The position numbers and the translations under genes are program-made. The notes under the pieces were generated by a model. The model was given only the letters and a program-made list of their open reading frames with translations, searched no databases and had not been told where the DNA came from. Below are positions 12,007-21,567 of a stretch of 64,000 nt of DNA, in pieces; positions within the stretch are counted from its first letter, which is position 1, and each line of letters begins with the position of its first letter. Location: assembly GCA_028023455.1 (NCBI GenBank), contig JAQFVV010006836.1:62001-126000 (forward strand). The letters run 5' to 3'. The DNA comes from Epiperipatus broadwayi. Taxonomy: Eukaryota > Onychophora > Udeonychophora > Euonychophora > Peripatidae.

Positions 12007-12474
12007 CTAATGGTCAAGTGACCAAATGGTTGCAAAAATGTCTGATGGGCTGATTTTTGTATCTCTTTGTTTTATTGTCTCTAATATGTTTTTAAATGTA
12101 TTAAAATTTATTGCATTACTATCGTAAAGATAAGTGTACCTAATACACCATAATGCATATAGTATAAATGTACTTCTTATTTCTGTGAAGCAGGCATTTG
12201 AAATAAACCCTATAATTAAAATTATAGTGGCATTCTTTTTCTGATAAATTTTTGTAATATAAGATCGAGGGTATTGTAGGCTACTACACTCAAAGAATAT
12301 ATGTTTTTGGTTCTCTTCTGATCTGTGGCACAACTCACATATAGTGCCAATGTTAAGTATGTTCCTCTTATATCTCAAGAAATATAATGTTGGTAATGAC
12401 CATATGTTTATTTTGAGTAGAAAATAAAAAAATTTGGGTTTGAGTGTCCAATACTTAAATCTACATATTGGCAA
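12007..12474 (-). pseudogene. Tx1/L1-like LINE, ORF2 C-terminus with zinc knuckle
   Basis: A 155-codon frame with LPTLYFLRYKRN followed by CELCHRSEENQKHIFFEC, a CX2CX8HX4C-type knuckle typical of the C-terminal region of L1/Tx1-group ORF2 proteins. It is in line with the RT fragments just upstream on the same strand (12985-13530), with a degenerate connecting stretch between. The element lacks its endonuclease and the first RT blocks, ending at the (AAT)n tract at 13534. Decayed copy; the Tx1 against L1 choice is an inference from the knuckle and the RT motif DDVTVFL. Confidence 0.7.
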
Positions 12475-12984
12475 ATCTAAGTTATAATTTGTGTTTGTGT
12501 GTAGAAGTATATATGTATTCTAGTAGTGCCATTCATTTTGTGGGAAAGTTATGTTAGGATTAGGTATTTATTTAATAGGTTCTAAGATTGTATGAAGATA
12601 TTTTGTGTATGGAGGAGGTTTTTCTGTAGATGTTATTTCAAGAGTGACTTCTAAATGTGGGTATATTATTGTCATAGATGATAGAAAATTAAAAGTTTTC
12701 TGTAAATACATGAATAAAATGTAGTCCTAATCCATTTAGGTTGCTATGATACTGTATTTTCCTGAGATGGCCACTACTTTTCTTTCCCATGAAAGCTTTC
12801 TATTCAGTGAATAAATCTTTGATGTAAAGGTTTTTGTGAAGACTATAATAGGTATATAATAAGTAATTTTTGTAATAATCAGCATGTTTATAAGTAATAC
12901 TTTCAAATATAGAGAAAGATATGCTTTTGAGAGAGAGGATATGGTCCATTCTGTTGTTAGAATTAGTTTGTTTTGTATTGGGCT
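12475..12984 (-). pseudogene. Connecting region of the Tx1/L1-like LINE, degenerate
   Basis: Lies between the RT fragment and the zinc-knuckle fragment of the same decayed LINE. Only broken frames remain (for example about 62 codons at 12800-12988, rich in N, Y, K), with no motif that can be named. Confidence 0.5.
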
Positions 12985-13530
12985 TCATGTAGGCATGTAA
13001 GTCAAGTGAGAGGCAAATCCTAAATTGGCTATAGGTTTACCTTTGAATAAATTTATGTGTTTTGCCTGTATATATACACACAACGTAAATGTTTTATCAA
13101 GATTAAATTCTAGTTTATAGGTACAAGTGTATTCATGTAATATATCAGTTAATGTTTGTATTTGTTTTTTAGTTGTTAGAAAAACTGTTACATCATCCAT
13201 ATAGGCTATGCAGGTTACATTACAACAAGTGTGGGTATATAGATCCCCCAAGAGCTGTTTTTCAATGTTATTAAGTAGTAGATTTATTAAACCACTAAAC
13301 ATCACATGATCACCATCTCATGCTAGCACATATGGTTAGCACAGGGTGGCACTGCTGTATGGAGAGTTTTTGCCTGTTTACTAGTAGATTTATGTATGTG
13401 GTGAATAGCAATCCTCCCACTTAGAAGACAAACAAACAATGGATGAAGGGTACTGATATTATAGTGGTAGTTTTTGGTTAATTGACTTTTATTTAGATTA
13501 GAAAAACTGACAACAATAATTTTATTCACT
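12985..13530 (-). pseudogene. Tx1/L1-like LINE, reverse transcriptase fragment
   Basis: The RT active-site block reads CIAYMDDVTVFLTTKKQ, equivalent to the YADD box with Y-M-D-D, and is followed by a typical helix and FNLDKT. Upstream on the strand, beyond a 94 bp insertion at 13288-13381, frames resembling the preceding RT block (GLLFTTYINLLLNNIEK across the site) continue to 13529. The copy is interrupted and frameshifted, so it is not functional. Its 5' side is cut by the (AAT)n tract at 13534. Confidence 0.75.
13288..13381. mobile_element. 94 bp inverted-joined H1 fragment with 12 bp TSD
   Basis: The duplicated 12-mer tagtagatttat stands at 13276-13287 and 13382-13393. Between them the first half (accactaaacatcacatgat...) is in plus orientation. 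The second half (ggttagcac...ggtggcact, then gagagtttttgcctgttta) is the reverse complement of H1 sequence such as 35098-35145. Removing the insert plus one 12-mer rejoins the interrupted RT reading. A short fold-back with target duplication indicates retrotransposition with inversion. Confidence 0.85.
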
Positions 13531-13532
13531 AC

Positions 13533-13759
<227 letters not shown>

Positions 13760-13938
13760 TCAATTCAATTCAATTCAATATCCATTTATTATGTGCATTT
13801 CAACATTTACACTTTAACAGAAATACACAATAAAAAAAAATAATAATAACAATAATAATAATTAAAATTTAAAAAAAAAACAATTATAATCAAATACAAG
13901 CTAAATACATAAAATTATATATACATATATGTTCATAA

Positions 13939-14169
13939 CTATACATTTAGTTGTTTTTTAACATTCATCACAAATTGATCGCAAAAAATATCAATATTAT
14001 TAAAAGTTAGATTATATACCATTTGCAATCTATTAATAACTGATTTACCAAAGAAAGTATTTTTACATATACTAATCTTGAAAGTTTGCATTTCTCTTAA
14101 TAAGTGACAAGGTACTTTCAATTCTATTTTTGATATACAGTTACTGACATCAATTTTCCCATCAATCAA
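13939..14169 (-). CDS. LINE ORF2 C-terminal domain (separate frame)
   Basis: A 76-codon frame overlapping the end of the RT frame by a few bases. The segment LLREMQTFKISICKNTFFGK followed by NRLQMVYN and LTFNNIDIF corresponds to the conserved tail of CR1/Jockey-group ORF2 proteins (pattern RTxxxxxSxxxxGxxxxNxLP). It was probably continuous with the RT frame before a small indel near 14165; a genuine overlap is less likely. Confidence 0.7.
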   Translation of the reverse strand: MIDGKIDVSNCISKIELKVPCHLLREMQTFKISICKNTFFGKSVINRLQMVYNLTFNNIDIFCDQFVMNVKKQLNV

Positions 14170-16120
14170 CTTTTTCAGGTAATATCATATCCTTCAACAT
14201 TCTCCTTTCTTTCAATACTGTTTTGACAGTTTGACATTCACCCATTATTAATTTATTAAATCTTTTTTCAATATTATATATTTTAGACTGAATATTAATC
14301 AGATTGAAGTTCCATATACAAGAATTATATTCTAAAACTGTAACAACAAGAGAAAAAAGTAACCTATATTTTATGGAAATAGATAAATCTCTCCCATATC
14401 TCAAAATACAGCCCATATTTCTGTATGCTTTATTAATAATACATTTAATATGTGCATTAAAAGTAAAATTGCTACAAAATATAATTCCTAAATCAGATAC
14501 AGTCTCTTTATATTTAATAACACCATTCTCAATTTTATATTGATAAACAGATTTTTCAGTTTTATTAGTATAGGAAACAATGCATATTTTATTAATGTTA
14601 ATCTCCATGTTGTTATACCTACACCATATAATAAAACTATCTATATCCTTTTGAACCTCAATATGATCACTATAAGTAATAATTCTTTTAAATAACTTAC
14701 AATCATCAGCATAAGTAAGTATCATACTATTTTTTATGCTATGATCAAGATCACACATATAAACATTAAAAAGCAATGGTGCTAATATTCCACCCTGAGG
14801 AACACCTATCATATTAGCAAAAAAAAGAGAATTAGTTTTATCCATATGTACATAAGATTTTCGACCCCTCAAATAATTGGAAAACCACTCAACTAAATGA
14901 GGACTAACACCCAACATTTTAAATTTATACAAAAGTCTAATATATGAAACTTTGTCAAATGCCTGAGTCATATCAAAATATACAACATCTAATTGCTTCT
15001 GATCGGATAAGGCATGAGCAATATGATCAGATATCACCATTAAATTAGTTTCAGCAGATCTACCAGGTAAAAAACCATGCTGATAACTAGGTAATACCTT
15101 AATCATATCTACAATAATATTACTATAAATACACCTTTCATAAATTCTAGCAAAAGGTGACAGAATTGAAATAGGTCTATAATTACCTGAATCAGATCTA
15201 TCCCCTTTTTTAAAAATTGGTGTAATTTTAGCTATCTTAAATATATCAGGAATAATAGTTTTCTCAATTGATAAATTAATAATATAATGCAATGGTGCTA
15301 CCAAACATTCAGCACAACCCTTGATAATAAAATTAGGAATATTATCATATCCCATAGAAGATTTCAATTTAAGTTTAGAAATTGCAGTAAACACTTCAGG
15401 AATTGCAATTTTATTAACATCTATATTCCAAAAACTTTCTTTATTAAATTTAATATCAACCATATTATCATTACTTGAAGTATCTAAGTACATATTAGTA
15501 AAATGATTGACTAGATCATCCATAGAAGGCCTAATTACATTATATCTACAACTTTTACTTCCAACAATATTAAGATCTTTTATATAATTCCAAAACATTT
15601 GTGGATTATTCCTAAAATTTTCTTCAACTCTATTTAAATTATTATTATAATCTCTTTTCATAAGAGTTTTAGTATAAGCACGCAAACCACTAAATTTCTT
15701 ATACAATTCTTTATCATTAGTTAGTTTATATAACCTATGATATTTGTGCTTTCTATTTAAGCCCTTACACAATTCCCTAGAAAACCATTTAGGATATTTG
15801 TTATTAGTATTTAAATAATGCCTAACAGGAATATATTGATCTAGACAATATTGAACTATACCAACAAAATTATTTGCCGCTATATTTGGATCATTTTCCA
15901 TCAAAATTACATTCCAATCAATTTCCTCAAAAGCTTTATAAAGGCCATAATAGTCACCATGTTTGTAATCTCTCTTACTATTTACCATAGGCTTTATATG
16001 TTCATGAGAACCATCTATTACAAATTCCAAAGGTGGATGATAAGGATCAGGGGGCAAAAGAGCTTGATCAGCCTCTTTGCACTTCAAATCATTCTTAGTG
16101 CTAAACAATAAATCCAACAT
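14162..16120 (-). CDS. LINE ORF2: end of endonuclease, reverse transcriptase
   Basis: 652 codons. It starts in the last endonuclease block (LDLLFS near the N-terminus, then DPYHPPLEF in the place of the SDHxP motif). RT blocks follow: ITPIFKKGDRSDSGNYRPIS, HGFLPGRSAETNL, VYFDMTQAFDKVSYIRLL, GVPQGGILAPLLFNVYM and the catalytic YADDCKLF at about residue 470. Catalytic aspartates are intact (D in FDMTQAF, DD in YADD). The protein would nick target DNA and reverse-transcribe its own RNA in the nucleus. The true start is in the endonuclease frame (16677); the switch is at a C6 run, 16122-16127. No other stop interrupts it, so the copy is young. Confidence 0.93.
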   Translation of the reverse strand: MLDLLFSTKNDLKCKEADQALLPPDPYHPPLEFVIDGSHEHIKPMVNSKRDYKHGDYYGLYKAFEEIDWNVILMENDPNIAANNFVGIVQYCLDQYIPVRHYLNTNNKYPKWFSRELCKGLNRKHKYHRLYKLTNDKELYKKFSGLRAYTKTLMKRDYNNNLNRVEENFRNNPQMFWNYIKDLNIVGSKSCRYNVIRPSMDDLVNHFTNMYLDTSSNDNMVDIKFNKESFWNIDVNKIAIPEVFTAISKLKLKSSMGYDNIPNFIIKGCAECLVAPLHYIINLSIEKTIIPDIFKIAKITPIFKKGDRSDSGNYRPISILSPFARIYERCIYSNIIVDMIKVLPSYQHGFLPGRSAETNLMVISDHIAHALSDQKQLDVVYFDMTQAFDKVSYIRLLYKFKMLGVSPHLVEWFSNYLRGRKSYVHMDKTNSLFFANMIGVPQGGILAPLLFNVYMCDLDHSIKNSMILTYADDCKLFKRIITYSDHIEVQKDIDSFIIWCRYNNMEININKICIVSYTNKTEKSVYQYKIENGVIKYKETVSDLGIIFCSNFTFNAHIKCIINKAYRNMGCILRYGRDLSISIKYRLLFSLVVTVLEYNSCIWNFNLINIQSKIYNIEKRFNKLIMGECQTVKTVLKERRMLKDMILPEKVD

Positions 16121-16677
16121 ACCCCCCTAAAATTAATAATACTATTAAGTTGAATTAAACTAACCAACTCAACAAAAATTTTTAATCTATAAAGTTTACT
16201 ATTATCAACATTCTTATTACTATGTCTTGAGTAATCAGCTTCATTAAAATCCCCAACTATAATAATATCATATTTATATTTCACCAATATATCCTCAACC
16301 TTAACTAAATATGCATCTAAATCATTCATTGACAAAGTAGGTCGAAGATATATAGTACCTAACAATATTTTATTTTTATTTTTTAAACTAACTTCAATCC
16401 AACAAGATTCAATATTATTATCATTAATAATTATCTGTTTATGCTTTATGTCTTTTTTAATAGAAATCAAAGTACCACCTCCTCTTGTTTCATAATTATA
16501 ATTTCTATCACATCTATACACACAATACCTATCATCAAATATACTAATATTATCAATTTCTTCTTTTAACCAAGTCTCTGTTAAAAAGATAATATCATAT
16601 TCATTTAATAACAATTCAAATTTAAAATCAGTTGTCTTAGTTCTAAGACCACGAACATTTTGATAATAACAATTCAT
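16084..16677 (-). CDS. LINE ORF2 N-terminus: AP-like endonuclease
   Basis: Begins MNCYYQNVRGLRTK, seven bases after the ORF1 stop. Endonuclease residues visible: N7 in QNVRGL, E34 in LTETWL, G142-D143-F144-N145 in IVGDFNEAD, and YLRP where the family usually has YRP. The last 20 or so residues are out of frame: the proper continuation (LDLLFS...) is in the 14162-16120 frame, reached by a one-base slip at the C6 run 16122-16127. The domain nicks target DNA for target-primed reverse transcription. Confidence 0.9.
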   Translation of the reverse strand: MNCYYQNVRGLRTKTTDFKFELLLNEYDIIFLTETWLKEEIDNISIFDDRYCVYRCDRNYNYETRGGGTLISIKKDIKHKQIIINDNNIESCWIEVSLKNKNKILLGTIYLRPTLSMNDLDAYLVKVEDILVKYKYDIIIVGDFNEADYSRHSNKNVDNSKLYRLKIFVELVSLIQLNSIINFRGVCWIYCLALRMI

Positions 16678-16683
16678 GAATTG

Positions 16684-17397
16684 CTATTTATTACACAGGT
16701 TATTTTGCAAATTTATATATTGCACTATAGTGCTAATTTCATCAACATTATCAGTCAATATAATATCTTCTGTCTTTTCTTCAATAATCTTATTAATATT
16801 TAATATAGCATTATCCTGTGTACTATCAACATTAAAATTTCTTAAATATTTTAAATCTCCATAGAAGGGCAATATGACTGCTGACAAAGGCCAAACGTTA
16901 CCAACCAAAACTTTATCAGATTCAGATTCCTCTATAGATAAATAAAATGAAGAATATTTTTTAGATTTTGTATTCAGTTTATAACACACACTATTTATAT
17001 CTAAAACATTTTTCAAATGAGCAGTCACATCTTCAACAGAGGTGTCATTATCCATTCTAGTTAGAAAAATTTTTTTAAATTTCTTTCTTGTCTTAATAGC
17101 TTTTAAAACATGATTAACCTGATTTCCTATAATAGGTGAAGAACTTGAATTTTTAATATTTTTATTCTTATTTTTACGATAAAATACAGTTTTAAAACCA
17201 TCATTTTCTTTATCTGCACAATCTTTCAAATAAAAGGCATATGAGTTTTTAGAGGTGCTATCTTGATTAGAAATCCCAGACGATTCATCTGACGTTACAT
17301 TTGTTTTCATATCTGACTGACCAACCTTCACTTTAATTGCTTTATTCTGCTGTTCATTAAATTTAGAACTTGATCTATCAGTGACACTAAAAACTGC
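16684..17397 (-). CDS. LINE ORF1, C-terminal part
   Basis: Open from about 17397 (first ATG at 17331) to the stop at 16684. It continues ORF1 after a one-base slip in the T7 run at 17401-17407. Features: a basic stretch (FYRKNKNKNIKN), then KKFKKIFLTRMDNDTSVEDV and SKKYSSFYLSIEESESDKVL. The latter looks like the RRM-like or esterase-free RNA-binding region of LINE ORF1 proteins, with the pattern hhhThhxxDTSxEDVxxHL. Role by analogy: binds the element RNA. No motif beyond this could be named. Confidence 0.75.
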   Translation of the reverse strand, partial: AVFSVTDRSSSKFNEQQNKAIKVKVGQSDMKTNVTSDESSGISNQDSTSKNSYAFYLKDCADKENDGFKTVFYRKNKNKNIKNSSSSPIIGNQVNHVLKAIKTRKKFKKIFLTRMDNDTSVEDVTAHLKNVLDINSVCYKLNTKSKKYSSFYLSIEESESDKVLVGNVWPLSAVILPFYGDLKYLRNFNVDSTQDNAILNINKIIEEKTEDIILTDNVDEISTIVQYINLQNNLCNK

Positions 17398-18106
17398 CTC
17401 CTTTTTTTAATTGATCAACTCCTTCACTTCTATTTATAGTAGAAAGTGGAGGGAAATTTAAATCAGAAACAATAAGTTCAGGCGTTTGCTTTTCTTTATG
17501 CTTTAAAATAAGTTGACTTTCTTTTTTATTAAAAACAACAGAATTTCTGTCTATGCTTCTATAATCATTATTTTTATTTATATCCAAATTATTAACAGAT
17601 GCATTTAATAACATATTTTTTATCATAATATTTTCTTCTTTCAATAATTTAATTTCACTTGATAAATCTGTAACAATATTTAAAATTCTATTCAATAAAA
17701 ACGTAGATTTTTCACAAGATAAACAATTATTATCCATTTTAGATAGATTTTTTTTCCCTTTATCAAAATCACGATTAGATATAGCATTAATTTCTATTAA
17801 TTTAGAAATGTCATTACCTTCATTTCCTAATAAATTTTGACCAAAAATATCCAAGTCTTGCGAATCATTTATATCTGATACAATAATCTCCATTTTGTTT
17901 TCATTGACTTCCATTACGTTATTACTATTTGAATGATTACATTTATCACAAATATAGGACTCCATTTCTATTTCATTTTTATGCAATATTATTCCATTAG
18001 ATTTCAAACATGTTTTATGAAACTTATTATTGCATTTAGTACATTTAATTCTTGTCTGTTTTCCAAATATAAGATCACTGCAAAGAGCACATGGTGTACC
18101 TCCCAT
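17387..18106 (-). CDS. LINE ORF1, N-terminal PHD finger and coiled coil
   Basis: 239 codons from MGGTPCALC. A C4HC3 PHD finger occupies residues 6-56 (C6, C9, C22, C25, H30, C33, C53, C56; CTKCNNKFHKTC is diagnostic). A predicted coiled coil follows around the segment LLNRILNIVTDLSSEIKLLK. PHD-type zinc fingers are known in ORF1 of CR1-like LINEs. The frame ends at an A7/T7 homopolymer (17401-17407), after which the protein continues in another frame. The start lies 11 bases from the (AAT)n tract, so the element has lost or never had a longer 5' UTR here. Confidence 0.88.
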   Translation of the reverse strand: MGGTPCALCSDLIFGKQTRIKCTKCNNKFHKTCLKSNGIILHKNEIEMESYICDKCNHSNSNNVMEVNENKMEIIVSDINDSQDLDIFGQNLLGNEGNDISKLIEINAISNRDFDKGKKNLSKMDNNCLSCEKSTFLLNRILNIVTDLSSEIKLLKEENIMIKNMLLNASVNNLDINKNNDYRSIDRNSVVFNKKESQLILKHKEKQTPELIVSDLNFPPLSTINRSEGVDQLKKGGSF

Positions 18107-18115
18107 AGCATAGCA

Positions 18116-18243
<128 letters not shown>

Positions 18244-18355
18244 TAATTTAATTTTAATAAACATATAATCTCCTTGTGATAAAAAATCACGCATGGAGCT
18301 TAACAAAAGTACATGTGCAAATAAAATAAAAAAACATTAATATATAGTAAAATAA

Positions 18356-18640
18356 TTAAATAGAAATAAAAAGTTTTTCATTATCATCAATTATAATCCA
18401 GTCCATAATAAATTTTCTCAAAGTTTTTCTTGATAGGTCATTAACATTAAATTCAATGTTCCTTATAAAAATATTGTGAAATCTTGGACCAAGATAACAT
18501 TTCTGATATTGACAATGAGTTTTAAAGTATGCTGGTTCAAATAATAAATCAAAATCACTTGATCTAGTCACCATTATTGATGAAGAATTATTTTTATTCA
18601 TTCCTTTGTATTTAATATAATAACACAAAATATTCACTAA
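18356..18640 (-). pseudogene. Second LINE, ORF2 C-terminal domain
   Basis: Frame with TRSSDFDLLFEPAYFKTHCQ, then YLGPRFHNIFIRNIEF: the tail pattern (RxxxxFxxP.....xxxSxxYxGPxxxNxLP) seen at the end of CR1-group ORF2. It is in line with the upstream RT but in a shifted frame. Confidence 0.7.
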
Positions 18641-18658
18641 AAAAAAATTGATTAATAG

Positions 18659-18873
18659 TTAAAACTCCAGTACACTTATATAATTCAAGTCTTGGCAAAT
18701 CCAAAGGTTTAAACAAAATAATTCTTAGTGTAAAATTTTGTAGTGTTTGCAATGACTTCAAAAAATATGCTGCAGTGCCACCCCATAATGTTATACCATA
18801 ACAAAGTCTGCTTAAGAAAATTTATTTATATATACTTAATAGGACAGATTTATTCAAACAATCTCTTAATCTA
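18659..18873 (-). pseudogene. Second LINE, region between RT and C-terminus
   Basis: Minus-strand frame with RLCYGITLWGGTAAYFLKSL and LQNFTLRIILFKP, the well-known LWG...LQ..Q...RI segment after the RT thumb in CR1/Jockey-group proteins. It joins seamlessly to the RT frame ending at 19428 when the 554 bp insertion and one 14 bp duplicate are left out. Confidence 0.75.
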
Positions 18874-19427
18874 CATGAATAAGCATTTATTTTATAACGT
18901 CTTGCGTGCGATTATAATTACGATAGAATGACAGCCTGTTAAGCTAATTGCGCAGACGCTGTGAGAATGTTATTAATAAATGAATACCTTCGAACAACCA
19001 CATGATATAGTATTTGTATAAGAGTAAAAAGCAATCCTCTTACCCTTACGACTCAAATGTTTATATATGAGCAAATCTTCTATCGTAATTATAATCGCAC
19101 GCAAGACGTTATAAAATAAATGCTTATTCATGTATATGATTTAGTTTCGTTTAGAGTGGCGTTTAGTAAATTCTAGAAAATTTCATCGGTGTCATTCATA
19201 CAGACATTATATATAGTAATTTAAAGTGACTATTATGTTGTCACACCTTCGTTACAACTACTTTAGATTTGCTCATATATAAACATTTGAGTCGTAAGGG
19301 TAAGAGGATTCCTTTTTACTCTTATACAAATACTATATCATGTGGTTGTTCGAAGGTATTCATTTATTAATAACATTCTCACAGCGTCTGCACAATTAGC
19401 TTAACAGGCTGTCATTCTATCGTAATT
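18874..19427. mobile_element. 554 bp fold-back insertion with 14 bp TSD
   Basis: The target duplication aatctcttaatcta is present at 18860-18873 and 19428-19441. Inside are two interleaved inverted repeats. Segment A (18878-18930, starting tgaataagcatttattttat) is repeated inverted at 19079-19131. Segment B (about 18915-19080, with gacagcctgttaagctaatt) is repeated inverted at 19269-19427. A spacer of about 135 bp (19132-19268) is single copy. No coding. Order A-B-A'-spacer-B'. It splits the RT of the second LINE. Confidence 0.9.
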
Positions 19428-20369
19428 AATCTCTTAATCTATAAAAAAGAAAATTAAGTTTTCTTAATTTTACTTGAAGCCAAAGAATATGTTTATCCCA
19501 ATGTAAATACTCATCCAAAACCAAGCCAAGGTAAGAAATTGTTGAAGTCCTGGTAATTTTCTGACAAGATGTTTTATTAACATAAGGCAATTGAATTATC
19601 AAGTCTTTTGCTGGAATATTTTTAAGAGAATACATTATGTAATTACATTTATTAATATTTAGAAGTAATCTATTATTGTTCATCCATTGTGTAATTTTAA
19701 ATAAATCTTCATTCACAAGTTTCTCAAGTAAACTATATGAAACTGCTGAAGTAACCAAAGCAGTATCATCTGCAAAACAAAAAATGTTAGAATGAAGAGA
19801 AAGATCAAGCAGATCATTAATATAAACAGTAAATAACAATGGACCCAGGACAGAACCTTGAGGAACTTTATATCTAATTAATTCAGAATCACTCAAAAAA
19901 TTATTAATTTTAACAAATTGGCTTCTATTATTTAAATAAGATTTAAACCATTCAAGCATAGTACTCCTTATACCACAATGGAGTAACTTAATTATTAATA
20001 TATTATGTGGAACACAGTCAAATGCTTTCTGCAAATCTAAATAAATGCCTATAGTTTTGTAACCTTTTTCTAAAGATTCAGTGATGACTGAAACATGTTC
20101 AGATAAAGCCAGTTCTGTAGATCTTCCTGGCAAAAACCCAAATTGATTGTTTGAAAATAAATTATATTTTTGAAAAAACAAAACAAATCTATTTTTTACA
20201 CACATTTCCAAAATTTGAGACAATGTTGATAAAATAGAAATTGTCCTGTAGTTTTCCAAACATTCCCTATCTCCATTCTTAAAAATAGGTGTAACAACAG
20301 CAGATTTTAAACAATCTGGAAATATACCTGAATCAATAGAAGAATTAAATAAAAAAGATAAAATTGGTA
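19428..20369 (-). pseudogene. Second LINE, reverse transcriptase
   Basis: Open for about 310 codons (first ATG 20259, but similarity starts at the (GAA)n border with TPIFKNGDRECLENYRTISI). RT blocks: FGFLPGRSTELALSEHV, IGIYLDLQKAFDCVPHNILI, YKVPQGSVLGPLLFTVYIND and the catalytic FCFADDTALV (codons at 19766-19777). Catalytic aspartates are intact. No endonuclease or ORF1 remains because the (GAA)n tract cuts the 5' side; the 3' side is cut by the fold-back insertion. Confidence 0.88.
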
Positions 20370-21166
20370 AAAGAAGAAGAAGAAGAAGAAGAAGAAGAAG
20401 AAGAAGAAGAAGAAGAAGAAGAAGAAGAAAGAAGAAGAAGAAGAAGAAGAAGAAGAAGAAGAAGAAGAAGAAGAAGAAGAAGAAGAAGAAGAAGAAGAAG
20501 AAGAAGAAGAAGAAGAAGAAGAAGAAGAAGAAGAAGAAGAAGAAGAAGAAGAAGAAGAAGAAGAAGAAGAAGAAGAAGAAGAAGAAGAAGAAGAAGAAGA
20601 AGAAGAAGAAGAAGAAGAAGAAGAAGAAGAAGAAGAAGAAGAAGAAGAAGAAGAAGAAGAAGAAGAAGAAGAAGAAGAAGAAGAAGAAGAAGAAGAAGAA
20701 GAAGAAGAAGAAGAAGAAGAAGAAGAAGAAGAAGAAGAAGAAGAAGAAAGAAGAAGAAGAAGAAAGAAGAAGAAGAAGAAAGAAGAAGAAAGAAGAAGAA
20801 GAAGAAGAAAGAAGAAGAAGAAGAAGAAGAAGAAGAAGAAGAAGAAGAAGAAGAAGAAGAAAGAAGAAGAAGAAAGAAGAAGAAGAAGAAGAAGAAGAAG
20901 AAGGAAGAAGAAGAAGAAGAAGAAGAAGAAGAAGAAGAAGAAGAAGAAGAAGAAGAAGAAGAAGAAGAAGAAGAAGAAGAAGAAGAAGAAGAAGAAGAAG
21001 AAGAAGAAGAAGAAGAAGAAGAAGAAGAAGAAGAAGAAGAAGAAGAAGAAGAAGAAGAAGAAGAAGAAGAAGAAGAAGAAGAAGAAGAAGAAGAAGAAGA
21101 AGAAGAAGAAGAAGAAGAAGAAGAAGAAGAAGAAGAAGAAGAAGAAGAAGAAGAAGAAGAAGAAAG
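20370..21166. repeat. (GAA)n tract, about 800 bp
   Basis: Nearly pure GAA/AAG with a cluster of single-base interruptions around 20749-20905 and an unbroken stretch of about 270 bp after it. It cuts off the 5' part of the second LINE. The long polyarginine/polyglutamate/polylysine reading frame across it is an artefact. Confidence 0.98.
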
Positions 21167-21467
21167 TAAAATTTACTATAGTCTTCTTCTATCTTTCAAT
21201 TTCTTTTATATGTGCATATGTTTTAATACAATTTTCATTCTTAGTTAAATAAGTATTACATAAATAAACTGATAATGATATAATAGACTTATAATGAAGT
21301 TTATAACTTTTATTCCAAAATTAGCCAAATCCAGTAAGTCCACATGCTTTTGCTAGAGAAACTTGTAATTGTGGTTGGGATACATTTTGCATTAATATAA
21401 CAATGATGGTATTTTCATAATCAAACATATTATGCATACTGTAATAAATAATATTTTAAGCCAATAA
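21167..21467. other. AT-rich stretch, nothing recognised
   Basis: No coding or repeat signal recognised between the (GAA)n tract and the H1 fragments. Confidence 0.4.
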
Positions 21468-21526
21468 ACATCACTTGACCACCTCCTCTTATGCTTGTGT
21501 ATAACTGTTGTTAACACAGGCAAAAC

Positions 21527-21564
<38 letters not shown>
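21468..21564 (+). repeat. H1 5' fragment followed by (TA)n
   Basis: acatcacttgaccacctcct followed by gtgtataactgttgttaaca and caggcaaaactc matches the start of H1 copies at 35050, 41600 (reverse) and 13291. A (TA)n tract of about 32 bp (21533-21564) separates it from the palindromic H1 copy. Confidence 0.65.

Positions 21565-21567
<3 letters not shown>

Larger units (their letters stand above)
18244..20369 (-). mobile_element. Second LINE (CR1/Crack-like), 5'-truncated, interrupted
   Basis: RT at 20369-19428, continued after a 554 bp insertion at 18873-18640 and ending with a C-terminal domain at 18640-18356. The 5' side is cut off by the (GAA)n tract at 20370; the 3' end runs into (ATT)n. 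It differs clearly from the neighbouring LINE in RT sequence (FADD instead of YADD). Confidence 0.85.

Noticed and set aside
20364-21248. 294-codon frame of poly-R/E/K
   Set aside because: It is a translation of the (GAA)n tract; likewise the poly-Y, poly-N, poly-I and poly-L frames over (AAT)n at 13.5, 18.1, 32.0, 39.5 and 44.0 kb.
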